A stretch of 64,000 nt of DNA from Galdieria partita (GCA_025991245.1 BQMJ01000012.1:186001-250000), one strand, 5' to 3'. Counted from the stretch's first letter, positions 11,176 to 22,958 are shown. A program made the numbers and translations. Notes: generated by a model not told the origin, from the letters alone.

Positions 11176-12462
11176 TCAAACAAAGGACCTTAACAGATTC
11201 CTCAACTGTTTCAGATTCAGACTGCCAACTTCCGAGTTGGGAGACCCATGAAAGCTTTCATACAGTGCTCCATTGAAAACTAAGCTGCCGTTCTTATCAT
11301 CTCGAAAACGAAAATAGCGATGGCCAAACATTTCTGATAACAAATAATAATCAAATGCGGAAAAGTTAGGAGGAAATATTTCGATAACAAAAGCGTCCTT
11401 CACTAAAAATGCAATATGCGTTAGACCATTTCCATGAACTCCTATCAGTATATCGGTGTCTCGGATACTCTCAAGTTGAGTTTGTGGATCCATATTTTCC
11501 ATTTCAAGAACACGAAGTTCGAACTCTCTCATGTCCTCAATCATTTCGATCATTGATCTTTCCAAAGAGGATTCCAGTGTTCGGGGTGGCTTTCTTTTAA
11601 TATATGATACAATTTTTCGAGAAGAATAAGTCTTCTGTTGCTTTTGTATTTGATTGCCTTGCATCTTCTTCGAAAAAGTCCTGAGATGATTGGCAGCTAT
11701 TCGGTACCACGAGTCTCCCAAGGCTTTGTTGATCTCAGAGTTCACAGGGTTTTCTCCACAAGCACGTCTACTAGATATTGTTAAGTACTCAAAACAAAAT
11801 TCTTGATTAAGAAAGTCACTATCTGAGAAATGAATTTTGTTGAATCCATCTAAAGCACGAGTCATGATTAACTCATTCCATTCACTACGCTGTCCATTCC
11901 ACAGTGAAGAATGCAAATTCAGATAAATATGCTCCAAACGCAACATTTTATCTTCTTTTGTCTCGTATTTTCTCTTTAGAATAAAGTGCCCGATGGCATG
12001 CTCCACAAAATGAAACAAATGCAATAGAAACCCATTATCAAAGTCGTCAAGGATCATTGAATGTCCCGGAACCCATATTAGTTTCTGACCTTTTTCTATT
12101 GAGGTTACGGCTAGATCTATGTCAAGTCTAGAATCAGGCAAAGTTATTCTCTCAAACTCCTCCAATTGTGTACAGTGCGGGCGAATAGTTCTATTTGATA
12201 GACAAACGTTTGAAAGTCCAAAGAAACAAGAATTTTGAGATAAATGGATCAACTTGCTCGTACAAGAGTCTTGTGGTTTGCTCTGCGAAACCACTTTATC
12301 TCGGATCGACCCCTTGATAAGAATGAATGCAAAGAAACAAACAAAAAACATCGATCTAGATAAATATATGAGTATATGCAAAGAGTTATTTTTTGATACG
12401 TACAAAGCAAACGCTATTTTTGTCTGTTTGGAACGCATCACACACAACCGCCAAGCGTGCAT
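11176..12462 (-). CDS. GT61-family glycosyltransferase
   Basis: Single-exon, 428 residues, convergent with the GT90 gene. One membrane helix near residues 36-50 (MFFVCFFAFILI) follows a basic N-terminus, giving type II Golgi topology. The C-terminal third carries the GT61 core: IRDTDILIGVHGNGLTHIAF, then FVIEIFPPNFSAFDYYLLSE. Family 61 includes xylosyl-, arabinosyl- and O-GlcNAc (EOGT) transferases acting on glycoproteins or wall polysaccharides; substrate cannot be told from sequence. The central region is poorly conserved. The start is uncertain: M9 or the Met just before the helix would also serve. Confidence 0.78.
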   Translation of the reverse strand: MHAWRLCVMRSKQTKIAFALYVSKNNSLHILIYLSRSMFFVCFFAFILIKGSIRDKVVSQSKPQDSCTSKLIHLSQNSCFFGLSNVCLSNRTIRPHCTQLEEFERITLPDSRLDIDLAVTSIEKGQKLIWVPGHSMILDDFDNGFLLHLFHFVEHAIGHFILKRKYETKEDKMLRLEHIYLNLHSSLWNGQRSEWNELIMTRALDGFNKIHFSDSDFLNQEFCFEYLTISSRRACGENPVNSEINKALGDSWYRIAANHLRTFSKKMQGNQIQKQQKTYSSRKIVSYIKRKPPRTLESSLERSMIEMIEDMREFELRVLEMENMDPQTQLESIRDTDILIGVHGNGLTHIAFLVKDAFVIEIFPPNFSAFDYYLLSEMFGHRYFRFRDDKNGSLVFNGALYESFHGSPNSEVGSLNLKQLRNLLRSFV

Positions 12463-13045
12463 TCAAACTCCACTGAAAGTAAATGATTTGCAGACTGCTA
12501 TTGATCGAATCTCGGGAACAAACTATAAACTTCCAACTGTGACAATTCTTTCTAAGAAAAGATTAAGTGAACAAATAGAGCAAAGTCAAGTTTTAGAATA
12601 TTTACCACTTCCGATTGGTAAACAGTTGTTACCTGTGTACCCGAGCTTACAAAGATATACTTTCTACTGTGGTCCAAGCTATGTTGCTTCAATTACTTCA
12701 GCATAAATTTTTGAAAATAAGAGCCTCGAAACTCAAAAAATACAACGTTTTATGAATCAAGAACACATGGATACTTTCAAAACCTCAAGACATGTTATAG
12801 TACACTGCAAGAAAGAAATTTGGAGCTTTTCATAGTTTGTCTTCTATGCATGTTCAATTCCTTTTATTGTGATTACTATCCGATAGGCATTGCCGCGATC
12901 AACAAGTTCATATTGTAACATGGCGACTCAGTGACTTTTATTTGAAAAAGTCCTTAAAGTCATTTAATGACAAATACAGTAAACATCAAAATTCTTACAT
13001 ACTCAAACTCAGTTTAAAGTCCGAAAGATACATATTCGGTACCTT
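12463..13045. other. Intergenic, no supported gene
   Basis: About 580 bp between the GT61 start and the 3' end of the exostosin-like gene. I see only short frames. The AT-rich end near 13000 could serve as a polyadenylation region. Confidence 0.5.
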
Positions 13046-14266
13046 TTATTCCCAATTCAAATGTCGACCCTCAAGAATAAGTTCAACTATTTGTCTCTGA
13101 AGAGTTCTCTTATACAAAAGCCACCAACGATAGACATTGCACTGTATCTTCATCATTTCTAAAGGATCATTGCTCAATCGCTCGATTTCTCTGACCATTT
13201 CTTCCACATTTTCGACAATAATCAAAGGATGATCATACGGAAGCTTGAAGAATGTTTCTCCTTTTTGTAGAATAGGAATAGAAGCAGTGGATAACGCTTC
13301 CCAAATTCGAAATTGTTCGGAATTGATTCCAGCAGGACAAGGAGCTATTTGAGAATCCAACAGAAGCCCTCGAAATTTATAAGCTGGATCTCCCTGGTGG
13401 AAATCCTCTGTTGACTGAATAAGAAAACTTGATTCATTGTATATACTTGAGTTTTTCAAATATTCAATAAAATGAAGACGGTCAGACTTCAAGGATCCTT
13501 TAAATGAAGCCGTATATTTTCTCATAAAGCAAGGCAAAATTGTATTTTGGTTGGGTTCCACAAATGGAATCGCATAACCTAAAGGCATCCAGTATGCATT
13601 ATTGTGAGCATTCATAGCTTCACACCAGTAATTACGAATAATATAATCACAGTAAGGTCGAGTTATATCACGGCAGTGTTTTGAACAGCCTTCATCTGAA
13701 AGAAGAAATATTCCTCTATTATCAAAGCCGCTCTCTTGCAAAGTTTTCAAGATATTCAGTATCTTTGATTCGTCATTGTTAGTAACTAAAAGATTATGCT
13801 TACAAATATGTGGTAAAGATCTGTTGATATGAAGGAGGGACTCGAATTCCATATTGGTTACGTGATACGTCATAGACGGATACTCTTTGAGAAGAATATC
13901 AGCTATAAAGCTAGCTTCGTAGACTTCCCCAACATCCCAAAATACACAGAGAGGCTCTTTTATAAATTTCTCCGAAAAAGTGTGCATCTCAAAGGGCATA
14001 ACAAGTGGAAACCCTAAGGACTCACAAAATTCATACATATCATAACGTAAACGAGCGGAAATCTCTGTTTGACCTTTGTAAAACGAAAACAAACCAAGAA
14101 AATACATAGAAAAAATAAACAAACTTCCAAAAAATAATGAAGTTGCCAATTTCAAGATGGTGTTCCTATGAAAGAGTACTCTTCCAGTCTTCTTCAAAAC
14201 AATCATTGAACAAATTGAATTTTCTAATTTCTTTGCATTGACCAATTTTAGCCATTGCCGGAACAA
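13046..14266 (-). CDS. Exostosin/RXYLT1-like glycosyltransferase
   Basis: Single-exon, 406 residues. The first 38 residues are basic, followed by one membrane helix (about 41-60, LATSLFFGSLFIFSMYFLG) for type II Golgi topology. The lumenal domain has LLSDEGC, YIIRNYW, MPLGYAIPF, ASFKGSLKSDR and then EQFRIWEALSTASIPIL, the acidic-acceptor-site block of exostosin-fold (GT47-related) enzymes; overall it most resembles the RXYLT1/TMEM5 type, which transfers xylose. It lies with GT90, GT61 and a decayed methyltransferase within 6 kb. Assignment to RXYLT1 rather than another GT47-like group is an inference. Confidence 0.65.
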   Translation of the reverse strand: MFRQWLKLVNAKKLENSICSMIVLKKTGRVLFHRNTILKLATSLFFGSLFIFSMYFLGLFSFYKGQTEISARLRYDMYEFCESLGFPLVMPFEMHTFSEKFIKEPLCVFWDVGEVYEASFIADILLKEYPSMTYHVTNMEFESLLHINRSLPHICKHNLLVTNNDESKILNILKTLQESGFDNRGIFLLSDEGCSKHCRDITRPYCDYIIRNYWCEAMNAHNNAYWMPLGYAIPFVEPNQNTILPCFMRKYTASFKGSLKSDRLHFIEYLKNSSIYNESSFLIQSTEDFHQGDPAYKFRGLLLDSQIAPCPAGINSEQFRIWEALSTASIPILQKGETFFKLPYDHPLIIVENVEEMVREIERLSNDPLEMMKIQCNVYRWWLLYKRTLQRQIVELILEGRHLNWE

Positions 14267-14367
14267 TCTGATCGAGTGAGAACAGTTCTCTTTTTATCTA
14301 GAGCGTTACCAAAAAGTTCATATTATATGGCAAGTTTTTAAGTATCAAGTTTAACTTTGAGGTTTCA

Positions 14368-14741
14368 TTACAAATTGCTACCAAGAATGGTCTTGAAAGT
14401 TGTCTCAAATGCCTTCAACCTACTCAAATCTCTTTGAACTATAAGAAGAGCTTTGCTCTGTCTGATAGACAAAACCCGCTTCTTCGAAAAATTGTGAACT
14501 CCTTCCTACTCGATTGCATTCATCATTATTAAGAATAATCAACCGTTCGAAACGAATACGAGACACTAACTTGAAAAGTGGACAGCGCCTTGCACGAAAT
14601 AACGAGGAAATATGATAAGTTCTTTGCCGTTTTTATGATATCTTCTTCAATCTGAGGTCCTTCTTTCTTCCAACGAACTTTTTGGAGCCTTTCATATATG
14701 CTTTTATGGACGAGCAACTCTCGAAGCTGAAGTTGAACCAT
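14368..14741 (-). CDS. Small hypothetical helical protein, two exons
   Basis: Reading across an intron (14506-14570, donor GTTAGT, acceptor ..GAGTAG) joins 14571-14741 to 14368-14505 and gives 102 residues. The product is helical and basic, starting MVQLQLRELLVHK and ending KAFETTFKTILGSNL, with no membrane segment. The intact frame through the splice supports it being real. An acceptor-like TTTAG directly before the ATG allows an additional 5' non-coding exon. Its size and amphipathic helices resemble subunits of small coiled-coil complexes, but I do not recognise the family. Confidence 0.45.
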
Positions 14742-15087
14742 CTAAACATAATTTGTATTCTATGGACTCAATAGATTCAACCTTGAAATCTCAAACGAAG
14801 AAACGAAAATAATAATTGAAGACGTGAATATTTCCTAGGAGAGCTATCGTTTCTTTATATGAACAACTGCAGAGGAATATCTCGTATGACTCGAAGAATA
14901 ATACGGTTGTGGTGATTGTTTTCAATTGAAACAGTGACAATCTCTACAATTAAAGTGTATTTTGGTTTGTGTGTGTTGCTTTTAAATGCAACGACATCTG
15001 AAATATAATACTAACAAAATCCTTCTGAATATTGTGTGAAAGGCTCTGTATAACGAGAGAAAAGAGTAAAGCTAAAAGCTCTCGGCT
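14742..15087. other. Intergenic
   Basis: About 345 bp between the small helical gene and the 3' end of RPL22. Nothing identifiable apart from likely promoter and 3' untranslated sequence. Confidence 0.5.
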
Positions 15088-15574
15088 TTATTCTTCGTCA
15101 CTTTCCTCTTGATCTCCCTCTTCAGAAATGTTGAAATAACGCAGTTCATATGCGTCTTTGCTTGAAGCAACTACGTGAAGCCAATCACGAAGTTGTTGTT
15201 TTTTAAGATATTTCTTTGTCAGGTACTTTAAATAACGTTTTGAAAGACGAATTTCTGCAGTTACTTGTAGCTTTGAGTCATTCCTAACTACCTTTATGAC
15301 ATCTCCCAAGTTTCCAGGTTTACCGTCAACTTTTATGCGATCTTGCATAAACTTCTCCTTTAGGCAAAGAAATGATTAGAAACACAGAGTTGAAGCTTGA
15401 ATCACTTACAAAGGACGAAACGTCAAAGATACCATCCTCGACGGGATTACTGCAGTCAATTGTATAATTACGAGAGAGCTTTTTGCCCCTTTTTAACTTG
15501 CGCTCCTATCCTTAATTATTTACTTTACACTATTAAGGAATATAGCAACGTACACGTTTACTCTTCACTGCCAT
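15088..15574 (-). CDS. RPL22: 60S ribosomal protein eL22
   Basis: Structural protein of the large cytosolic ribosomal subunit. Three exons: 15554-15574, 15410-15505 and 15088-15357, with introns of 48 and 52 nt. The joined product begins [20 protein letters not shown] and carries the family blocks [60 protein letters not shown] and an acidic tail, as in animal and plant L22. Length (128 residues) is normal. The first exon encodes only seven residues; the start was chosen because it restores the basic N-terminus seen across eukaryotes. It is divergent from rsmH, 67 bp away. Confidence 0.95.
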
Positions 15575-15641
15575 AACTGCAAGTTGTTATTTCCTCGAAT
15601 AGCCGTCGGCGCTGCCCAAACCACAAAACGTCCTTCAGCAA
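15575..15641. promoter_or_regulatory. Bidirectional promoter of RPL22 and rsmH
   Basis: Only 67 bp separate the two divergent start codons, so both promoters and both 5' leaders must fit in or overlap here. No TATA-like element stands out. Confidence 0.5.
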
Positions 15642-16822
15642 ATGAGATTAACTTTCTTATGGTCATCCAGTTTGCAATGTTTACAGAGGAAAGAGGCTTT
15701 GCTTTGCTTCAAGAGGAAGTGTTTGCACTCTAGTAGAATATATGCTTGTTCGTTGAAACATGAAGCATCTGCAACCTTGCATTGGTCTATAGTCAAGGTA
15801 AAGTCGATGTGAAACCTCCCAGCGTAGTTTGAATCTTTGTTTTCGATGTAGGAGAGGAACTTGCACGTTCCAGTTCTATTAGAAAAAGTTATCGAAAACG
15901 CAAGACTCCCAAATTTGGAGGGAAGTATTTTTGTGGATTGTACTGTGGGAGCCGGAGGTCACTGTGAAAAGGTAATGGAATTGGGAATTTTCTCCAAGTG
16001 TATAGCGATCGATAAGGATGAGAAATGTGGAGAGTTGCTGAAAGAGAATAATCTTCTGGTATTGTATTCTCTTCAATTTCATTGTACTTCTTGTTCTAAC
16101 TGTGGCAGCGTTCCGTATGTTTTATACAAGGCAGTTTTGCGAATATTGATGAGATACTTATCCAAGAAAGAGTGAAAAGCGAAGATGTTGGTTTTATACT
16201 TGCTGATTTGGGAGTTTCTTCAATGCAACTTGATAACCCCAGTCGTGGTTTTAGTTTCTCTAAAGATGGTCCACTAGATATGAGAATGGATCTTTCACAG
16301 AGTACAACCGCTTGGAAAGTTGTCAATGAGTATACTGAAGAAGCGTTGTGCAAAATATTTCGAGAATTGGGAGAAGAGCGCAAATGGAAACGTGTGGCGG
16401 CAGCTATTGTTAACGAGAGACAAAGGAATCCTATTGAAACGACTTGTCAATTGGCCAAAATTGTTTGTGCTGCGAAGAACGAATATCCGAGACACCGAAG
16501 AATTCATCCAGCAACTCTGACTTTCCAGTCTTTACGTCTCTTTGTGAATAACGAATTGAACGAGTTGAACAAATTTATCCCAAAAGCTCTAAAGTGTTTA
16601 GGACCTTTTGGTAGGTTAGCTATTATATCTTTTCACTCGCTGGAAGATAGACTAGTTAAGCAAACATTTAAAGAATACGCAGAAAAGAGTGAATTTCGTA
16701 TATTGACTAAGAAGCCTGCAGTTCCTTCCGAAGAAGAGAGAGAAGCCAATATTAGATGCCGAAGTGCTAAAATGAGAGTCATTGAGCGTTATCCTAAAAA
16801 TGTTGAAAACGAGTTTATTTAA
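15642..16822 (+). CDS. rsmH: 16S rRNA (cytosine-1402-N4)-methyltransferase, organelle-targeted
   Basis: Methylates the decoding-centre cytosine of bacterial-type small-subunit rRNA using SAM, here probably in the plastid. Exons are 15642-15797, 15852-16058 and 16109-16822 (introns 54 and 50 nt), total 358 residues. Family motifs: HVPVLLEKVI, DCTVGAGGH, IAIDKDE, GSFANIDEIL (restored by splicing), ADLGVSSMQLD, FHSLEDRLVK and the C-terminal EREAN..RSAKMRVIER. The first exon supplies about 52 basic, Ser/Cys-rich residues not found in bacterial RsmH, consistent with a transit peptide. The start ATG at 15642 is the only in-frame one upstream of the conserved core. A mitochondrial location is also possible. 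Confidence 0.93.
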
Positions 16823-16945
16823 ATTCAAACAAAAGGATCACTTTTTTCAAAAAATTAGAAAATGAAAACGTTTCTTTGCTTCAAAGTTCAAAAGATGGTT
16901 GAGCAAGTAGCACAACTGATTGTCTGTCTTTGCTCACACAGATAG

Positions 16946-18580
16946 TCAAAGCTGCATATTTGTCTCTTTATTTGCTGCTTCCATTTTATATCCAAATGTT
17001 CTTTGCAGATTGTTTCTTATTACATTTCCTTTCATATTGTGCGACAAGTGTTTAACCTTTTGCATCCAAATCTTACTGGGCTCAGAAGCCTTCTTTAGCA
17101 AGGATGAACCAGGGAATATATCCTCCAAACAATAATGAGTCGTTTGAAAAGCTGAATGATAGTATTTGCCACTCTTTTGTGTATTCTTATTTCCCAGATC
17201 TGACGAAGTTACTTGTTGCAATCTTCGTAAAAGTTCATTCTTTTCTTTTTTCAATGTGAGTACGTCTCTTATAAAAAGTTGTCGCTCTCTTTCCATCGCT
17301 TCGGTTTCCTTTTCAAAAACCTTCTTCCTTTCATCTCTTAATATATTAGACAAATTGCTTTCCTCATTCCCTGCATTTCTTTTCCTTTCTTGCGATTCCT
17401 CCTCCAGTTGAATAAGCTGGTCCTCTGCAACCTTGCATCTATACTGTAGACCTTCATTCTTTTTGTGCAAGTTCTCATTTTCTTGGAACAAACTGCTATA
17501 CTCATTTCTTAATCTATTCAGCTGTTCCAATGTTTCATTGTGCTGTGAGGCCAATTCAGCATACTGTGACTTCATTTGTTCGTATTCTTGAAGAATACAA
17601 CTTTTCAATTCCTTATATTCTTCTCTTATAGATTCCAGCTGTTGGATAAGTTCCATCTTTTCATTTGCTTGGCTCTCTAATTTTCTTCGTAAAGTATTCA
17701 TCTCCTCTTTTGAATTTGTTTCTGTTTCCTGTAAAAATTTCTTTCTTTGTTGTTCAAGTTCAACAAGCTGGTTTTGAAGTCTCTCATACTCACTATCAAT
17801 CCGAGCTTTGCTTTTTTCTAAAAGTTGCATATCACTTTCAGTGTTGCTCAATTTCATTCGTAACTCTATTTTAGAGGCTTCCTTCTCTTCGAGTTCTTGC
17901 AAGAGTTTGACTTTTTCCTCTCGAAGTTGCTGTAGTGTTTCGTTTTGATTGTTGTAAAGTTCCATGATTTTCTCCAGCTCCTTGTGCAACTGTATATAAC
18001 TTGGTAGTCCTTTCTCTTCTAGCTCTTCATTGGCAGTTGCTAATTGTTGCCTTAGGGATTCTACTTCGGTCTTCCACTTGTCCTGATTTTTCTCTGCATT
18101 CTCTCTTTCGTCCTTTAGTTGTTCAATCTCAAGTTGAAGTTGTTTTCTTTCATTTATATATTTCTTTCTCTCTTCTTGTATCTCTAGGAGTAACTGCTGT
18201 CTTTCTCTTTCATTTTGTTCAAGAGCAGATATTGCTTCTTGGCAAATGATATCGCAAGTTTCTATATCCGTAGTGTCACTAAACATGGAATCTCTTCTAG
18301 CATTCTCTTTGTCTTGCTTCTGTCCTTGGTTCTCGTGTAAACCTTTTTTTTCGACTGAGAAGTCTTTGATGTTCTGAGAAAGATGAGGGTTAGATGGAAT
18401 GTCGACTTCCTTTCCGATAAATATGGAGCTTTGCAATCCATTTGCTGCAGATGAAAACTCTTGAATTCGTAGCAGCTGTTCCATATGCGCTGCCTGAGAA
18501 AGCAAGTGTTTCCAATAGTCTATGTCACTATCTGGAAATTTATTTAGATTACTGTATAGTAGATGTTCTGCATCAGACAT
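16946..18580 (-). CDS. Long coiled-coil protein
   Basis: Single-exon, 544 residues. Residues about 110-460 are near-continuous coiled coil, rich in Glu, Gln, Lys and Leu heptads. The N-terminal 100 residues are less ordered and the C-terminal 85 are basic. No membrane helix, GRIP or other recognisable terminal domain is seen, so a golgin, centrosomal or nuclear-scaffold role cannot be separated. Coiled-coil composition makes homology guesses unsafe. It is convergent with rsmH and divergent from the Raptor gene. Confidence 0.7.
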   Translation of the reverse strand: MSDAEHLLYSNLNKFPDSDIDYWKHLLSQAAHMEQLLRIQEFSSAANGLQSSIFIGKEVDIPSNPHLSQNIKDFSVEKKGLHENQGQKQDKENARRDSMFSDTTDIETCDIICQEAISALEQNERERQQLLLEIQEERKKYINERKQLQLEIEQLKDERENAEKNQDKWKTEVESLRQQLATANEELEEKGLPSYIQLHKELEKIMELYNNQNETLQQLREEKVKLLQELEEKEASKIELRMKLSNTESDMQLLEKSKARIDSEYERLQNQLVELEQQRKKFLQETETNSKEEMNTLRRKLESQANEKMELIQQLESIREEYKELKSCILQEYEQMKSQYAELASQHNETLEQLNRLRNEYSSLFQENENLHKKNEGLQYRCKVAEDQLIQLEEESQERKRNAGNEESNLSNILRDERKKVFEKETEAMERERQLFIRDVLTLKKEKNELLRRLQQVTSSDLGNKNTQKSGKYYHSAFQTTHYCLEDIFPGSSLLKKASEPSKIWMQKVKHLSHNMKGNVIRNNLQRTFGYKMEAANKETNMQL

Positions 18581-18707
18581 CCTGAATAGTCAACAAATCA
18601 TGTGATGTCTCTCGTTTCCCACCAAAATCAAACCAAAATTCAACCGTTGAATGTCCCCATAAGAGAAGTCTTGTCCTTGACGTGTCCAACGACTGTTTGG
18701 TAGTTTG
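18581..18707. promoter_or_regulatory. Divergent promoter region: coiled-coil gene and Raptor
   Basis: 127 bp between two divergent start codons. The region must hold both transcription starts; no specific element is recognised. Confidence 0.45.
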
Positions 18708-21700
18708 ATGGCTCAGTTACGAGAACATGGAACAGAAATATGGAAATATTTGGACGGAAAGCACCTAGAAGCTCTAGAAGTGAGAGAAGACAATGTTTCA
18801 ATATTTGATTTAATTATAACTATGCCATTCGTTACATAGGTTTCTCTTGCAACAAAAACTGCCGCACTTTCATATACTGGCGTTGTAGAAAACTGGAGAA
18901 TACGTCACCGAATCAAGATATCTCATGTCGGTTTGGTCCTTTGTTTAAGTGAAGGGCCACAATTGGTATGAATATTCTCCTTCTTACTGCCCTTACTCAA
19001 CTCATCTATTGTTCAGTATGAAGACGACAAACCTCATCCTTGTGCAACCTTGGAATGCTGGATAGATCCTTTTAAATTAGTATCACAGAGACCATCTGAA
19101 GCTGTGAGTGCGGCCTTGCAAGGACAATACGAAAGATGGCAACCAAAGGCACAATATCATTTTGTCACGGAACCAACATTGGATGACGTACACAAGCTTT
19201 GCTTGCAACTTCGAAGTGAGGCCAAAGATGAACGAATCCTGTTTCATTACAATGGTCATGGAGTTCCTAGACCTACAATAACTGGAGAGGTAAGTCTGGA
19301 AACTTAGTTATCTATATTTCATGGCTTTACTCAGTTCTGTAGATTTATCTGTTTAGTGAGAACTTCACACACTATGTGCAACTTTCCCTTTTTGAACTTC
19401 AAAGTTGGCTTGGGACTCCGTCTGCATTCGTCTTTGATTGTTCGAATGCAGGTTTGATAGTTTCATCCTTTCTTGAGTTTGCGGAAAGAAGAGACAAACT
19501 CAATTCTACCTCAAATACGAATTTAGATCAAGCAGAGGATAAGAAACTTGGAAATGATAAGGATGGTTGGAAAAAGGAGCTCAAATCATTTTCTGAAAGT
19601 ATTATATTTGCATCATGCGGAGCAGAAGAGACACTTCCAACTAATCCGTACTTTCCCGCAGACATTTTAACATCTTGTTTGACTACTCCTATTCAAATGG
19701 CATTTCGATGGCTCTTGCCCCGATCTTTAGTTTCAGGAGTACGCTTAGAAATGCTGGACCGCATTCCTGGAAAACTGAATGATAAGAAGACAATGCTGGG
19801 AGAACTTAATTGGTAAGAAATATTTCCTCATTCAGAACAAGAGACTGAGTTATTAGGGTTTTTACGGCTGTAACAGATTGCATCGCATGGAATTCACTCC
19901 CAAGAGCTCTCTTTCATAGACTGTTTCGCCAAGATCTATTAGTAGCATCTTTGTTCAGAAACTTTCTGTTAGCCGAACGTATTCTCAAGTCTCTCAATTG
20001 CACACCAATTACACATCCTCGACTTCCTTCTATGAGTCATCATCCTTTATGGCATGCATGGGATTATATGATGGAGCTCTGTCTTTCTCAGCTTCCTTCA
20101 TTACTGTCAACTGATGAGAAAACAGGGCCTGGAAAGGATTACTTGGAGGATAACGGTCCCTGCAAGAATGAAGAAATAACTAGAGATATTATTCTGGGGG
20201 AAAGAATGAATACTTCAGCATCCTATATATCCATTCCATTTTTTGAGCATCAGGTGAGAGGTTTTCAAAAGTCTTATTGAACGAATTCATTGATATATTC
20301 AGCTATCTGCGTTTGAGACTTATTTAATGATAGAAAGTGAAAAACCTACTGTCCCTGAGCAGCTGCCAATAGTTTTGCAGGTTCTACTGAGTCAAAATCA
20401 TCGCAAGCGAGCACTTAATCTAATAGCGAGGTTCTTAGAATCGGGAGATTGGGCAGTTGACTTGGTTCTTTCCGTTGGAGTATTTCCTTATATTCTCAAA
20501 TTGCTACAGAGCTCCTCGCTGGAATTACGAAAAGTATAAAAGATTTCTATGTTTGCTTTTGCTGTCTAACATATTCAATAGGAGTTGGTATTCATATGGG
20601 GAAAAATAATCTGCCAGGATCGTTCATGTGTTGCTGATCTAGTGAGAGAAAAGGGTCACATTTATATGTTGGACTTTTTAGATACGGATGAGGAAGAAGC
20701 CTATGAAAGCCAAGTGATGGCGCTGTTCATGTTGTCCGTAGTTTCCGGCTTTGCTCCGAAGAAACTGATCGAAGTAAGTTGTTATATATCGTCGTTGTTC
20801 ATATGAAGTCTAAAAGATATAGTCTCGTGCATTGGACACTGTAATATCCAAAACAGTTTTCTCTAAGGATGCTCGGGTTAGAAGATGGTCCTTTTTGTTT
20901 TTCTCTAAATTTATCAAAAATTGTCCGCCGATAGCTCAAGAGCTCTTTGAAAATGATGATTTCATAAGGACTACTTTAACAGTATTAAGAAGTGATGAAT
21001 CTCCAGCTAATCGTGCCTCCGTATTGTATTTTTTTGAATTCCTTCCTCCTGGAATGCCTTTTCAATTGGAACTCTACGAAGACTTTTTGTTAATAAGAGA
21101 TTTGGGTGTAGATCTTGGAAATATTGCTCTTGGCTTCATCATTAGCATCATCGAAGAGAAAAGTGACGATGCATCTCCTTTGGTTAGAAGAGAAGTAGTC
21201 AAGTTGACTGCTAGAACTATCAAGTCGCTACATGATGGTGATCCTAATATAGTAGGATATTGTATGGAGAAGAATCTTGTAGAAGATCCTTTGGGAACTT
21301 TTTTACTTCAAGTTCTCCTCTATCTTTCAGGCGATCCTCAGATAGAGGTTTCTTCCTTTGCATCCGAAGTTTACAAGGACTTGACAGAAACATTCTTTCG
21401 AAATGAGCGTCAAACTATCAAAGAAGGAGGTAATCAAACCCCAAATTCGAATAGTTTATAATTGAACTGATTCGTTCGTAGAAACAAAGCCTTCTTCAGG
21501 AAATTGCAATAGCTCTTGCTCAAGTTTTACTCCGGATATCAAAAATGCGTCTCTTCCTCGGGTTGTCTCGTTGGAAGGAATTGCACAACAAATGGAAGCA
21601 TTCAAGATTCGTTCCACCACAGACGATGATGATGTTGACTATAACGTTATCGATAACGAGTCACAAAATGGCGACAAACAAAGTCAACATATTGGAAATG

Positions 21701-22950
21701 CATGGAGGCTTCCATCTTTGTATGATTGGAGTCAAGGTGAGATTATGAATCTTCGGATTTCTGAAAGCATCAAAGGAGACCGGTCTCCTCAAAGTATATT
21801 TGAAAGTCTCTACAATAGCAATAAGCAAATGGTTTATCTGCCGGAGATTCTTGACGAAGGGTATCTATTATCTGATAACTCTGTTTATATTCATCAACAT
21901 CACGTGGAGAGCTTACAAGAACATTTAACTTTGGATTTGGGAGGCTCCCCAATAACATGTCTAAAGTTCTCACCAATGTGTTCTCAGCTCATTGTAGGAA
22001 CTCGCAATGGGGAATGGAGCGAATGGAATCCAGAAAGTGGAACTCAACAACTCTCGGCTTCTTGTGGAAACAGGGAAATCTGTGCTATGCGTGTTATTGG
22101 AGAGGCTGGAGGAAGAATCACGTCTTATACCCGTTACGCATTACTAACAGCATGTTCGGACAGTACAATTATGCTATGGAGAGTTGACAGGTACAATCAA
22201 GATATTCGAATGGCCTTCAGTTGTCGATGTTGGTCTCAATTCGATGATATGGAAGAAAATATTGACTATTCTAAAGCTTACATTTCTAAGAAATTTGCAA
22301 TCTCATGGGAACCTTATCATGCAAGAATTGCAACTAACCGAAGGAATCCGGGAGTTATCAGGTTCTGGGACCTTCCTCAGGAGATGTGTTTCGCAAGATG
22401 TAGAGTTCCATTAGATTCTTGCATAAATAGCCTCACATGGACCGGTTCAATAGCCAACATGGGTCCTCAGTGTCTTTTTGGCGGTACCGATAACGGAAGT
22501 CTATTTACCGTTGACATGAGGACTAAAAACTCCATCGATTCGATTCCTATTGAGCAATCAATACACAATGACGCAATTATTCGAGTTCTTGGCCAATCTT
22601 CCAGCACAGGAGGTCATCTGTTATCTGCTTCTAAAGACGGTGTGGTCTGTGTTTGGGACCCACGAAAGCTCTCAACTGAACTAGAAGCAGCAACGACATT
22701 GCAACTCGGACAAGTTGGATTTCTTGCAGCTCATACTTGTCTGCCCTTATTTGCGTGTAGGACAACTGAAAATAATGTTGATATTTTCAATACTCAAGGT
22801 GAACTACTTAAGAGCCTGGAAATATCAGGTTGTGCGGAAGAGAAGAGTCGCGTCAATTGGATTACATTTGATATTGAACAACCTTATATTGGTATAGGAC
22901 AAGAAAACTCTATTGTCAGTATCTATTCCTCGAACAAGGCACAAAAATGA
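18708..22950 (+). CDS. RPTOR: Raptor/KOG1, TORC1 scaffold subunit, nine exons
   Basis: Scaffold that presents substrates to the TOR kinase in TORC1. Exons: 18708-18779, 18840-18965, 19017-19289, 19343-19812, 19857-20253, 20303-20533, 20582-20773, 20823-21429, 21482-22950; introns 44-60 nt; all junctions keep frame, giving 1278 residues. The N-terminal caspase-like domain shows [10 protein letters not shown] and VFDCSNAGL, so both residues matching the caspase His/Cys pair are present. The middle is HEAT-like ([46 protein letters not shown]). The last exon carries a C-terminal WD40 propeller ([24 protein letters not shown]). Length is close to that of plant and animal Raptor. Confidence 0.95.
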
Positions 22951-22958
22951 TCAAAGAT

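Noticed and set aside
12254-12706. 150-codon plus-strand frame overlapping the GT61 start
   Set aside because: Its first part is antisense to the GT61 N-terminus, composition is not protein-like at its end, and no domain is recognisable.
16172-16520. Separate small ORFs inside rsmH
   Set aside because: They are other-frame shadows of rsmH exon 3.
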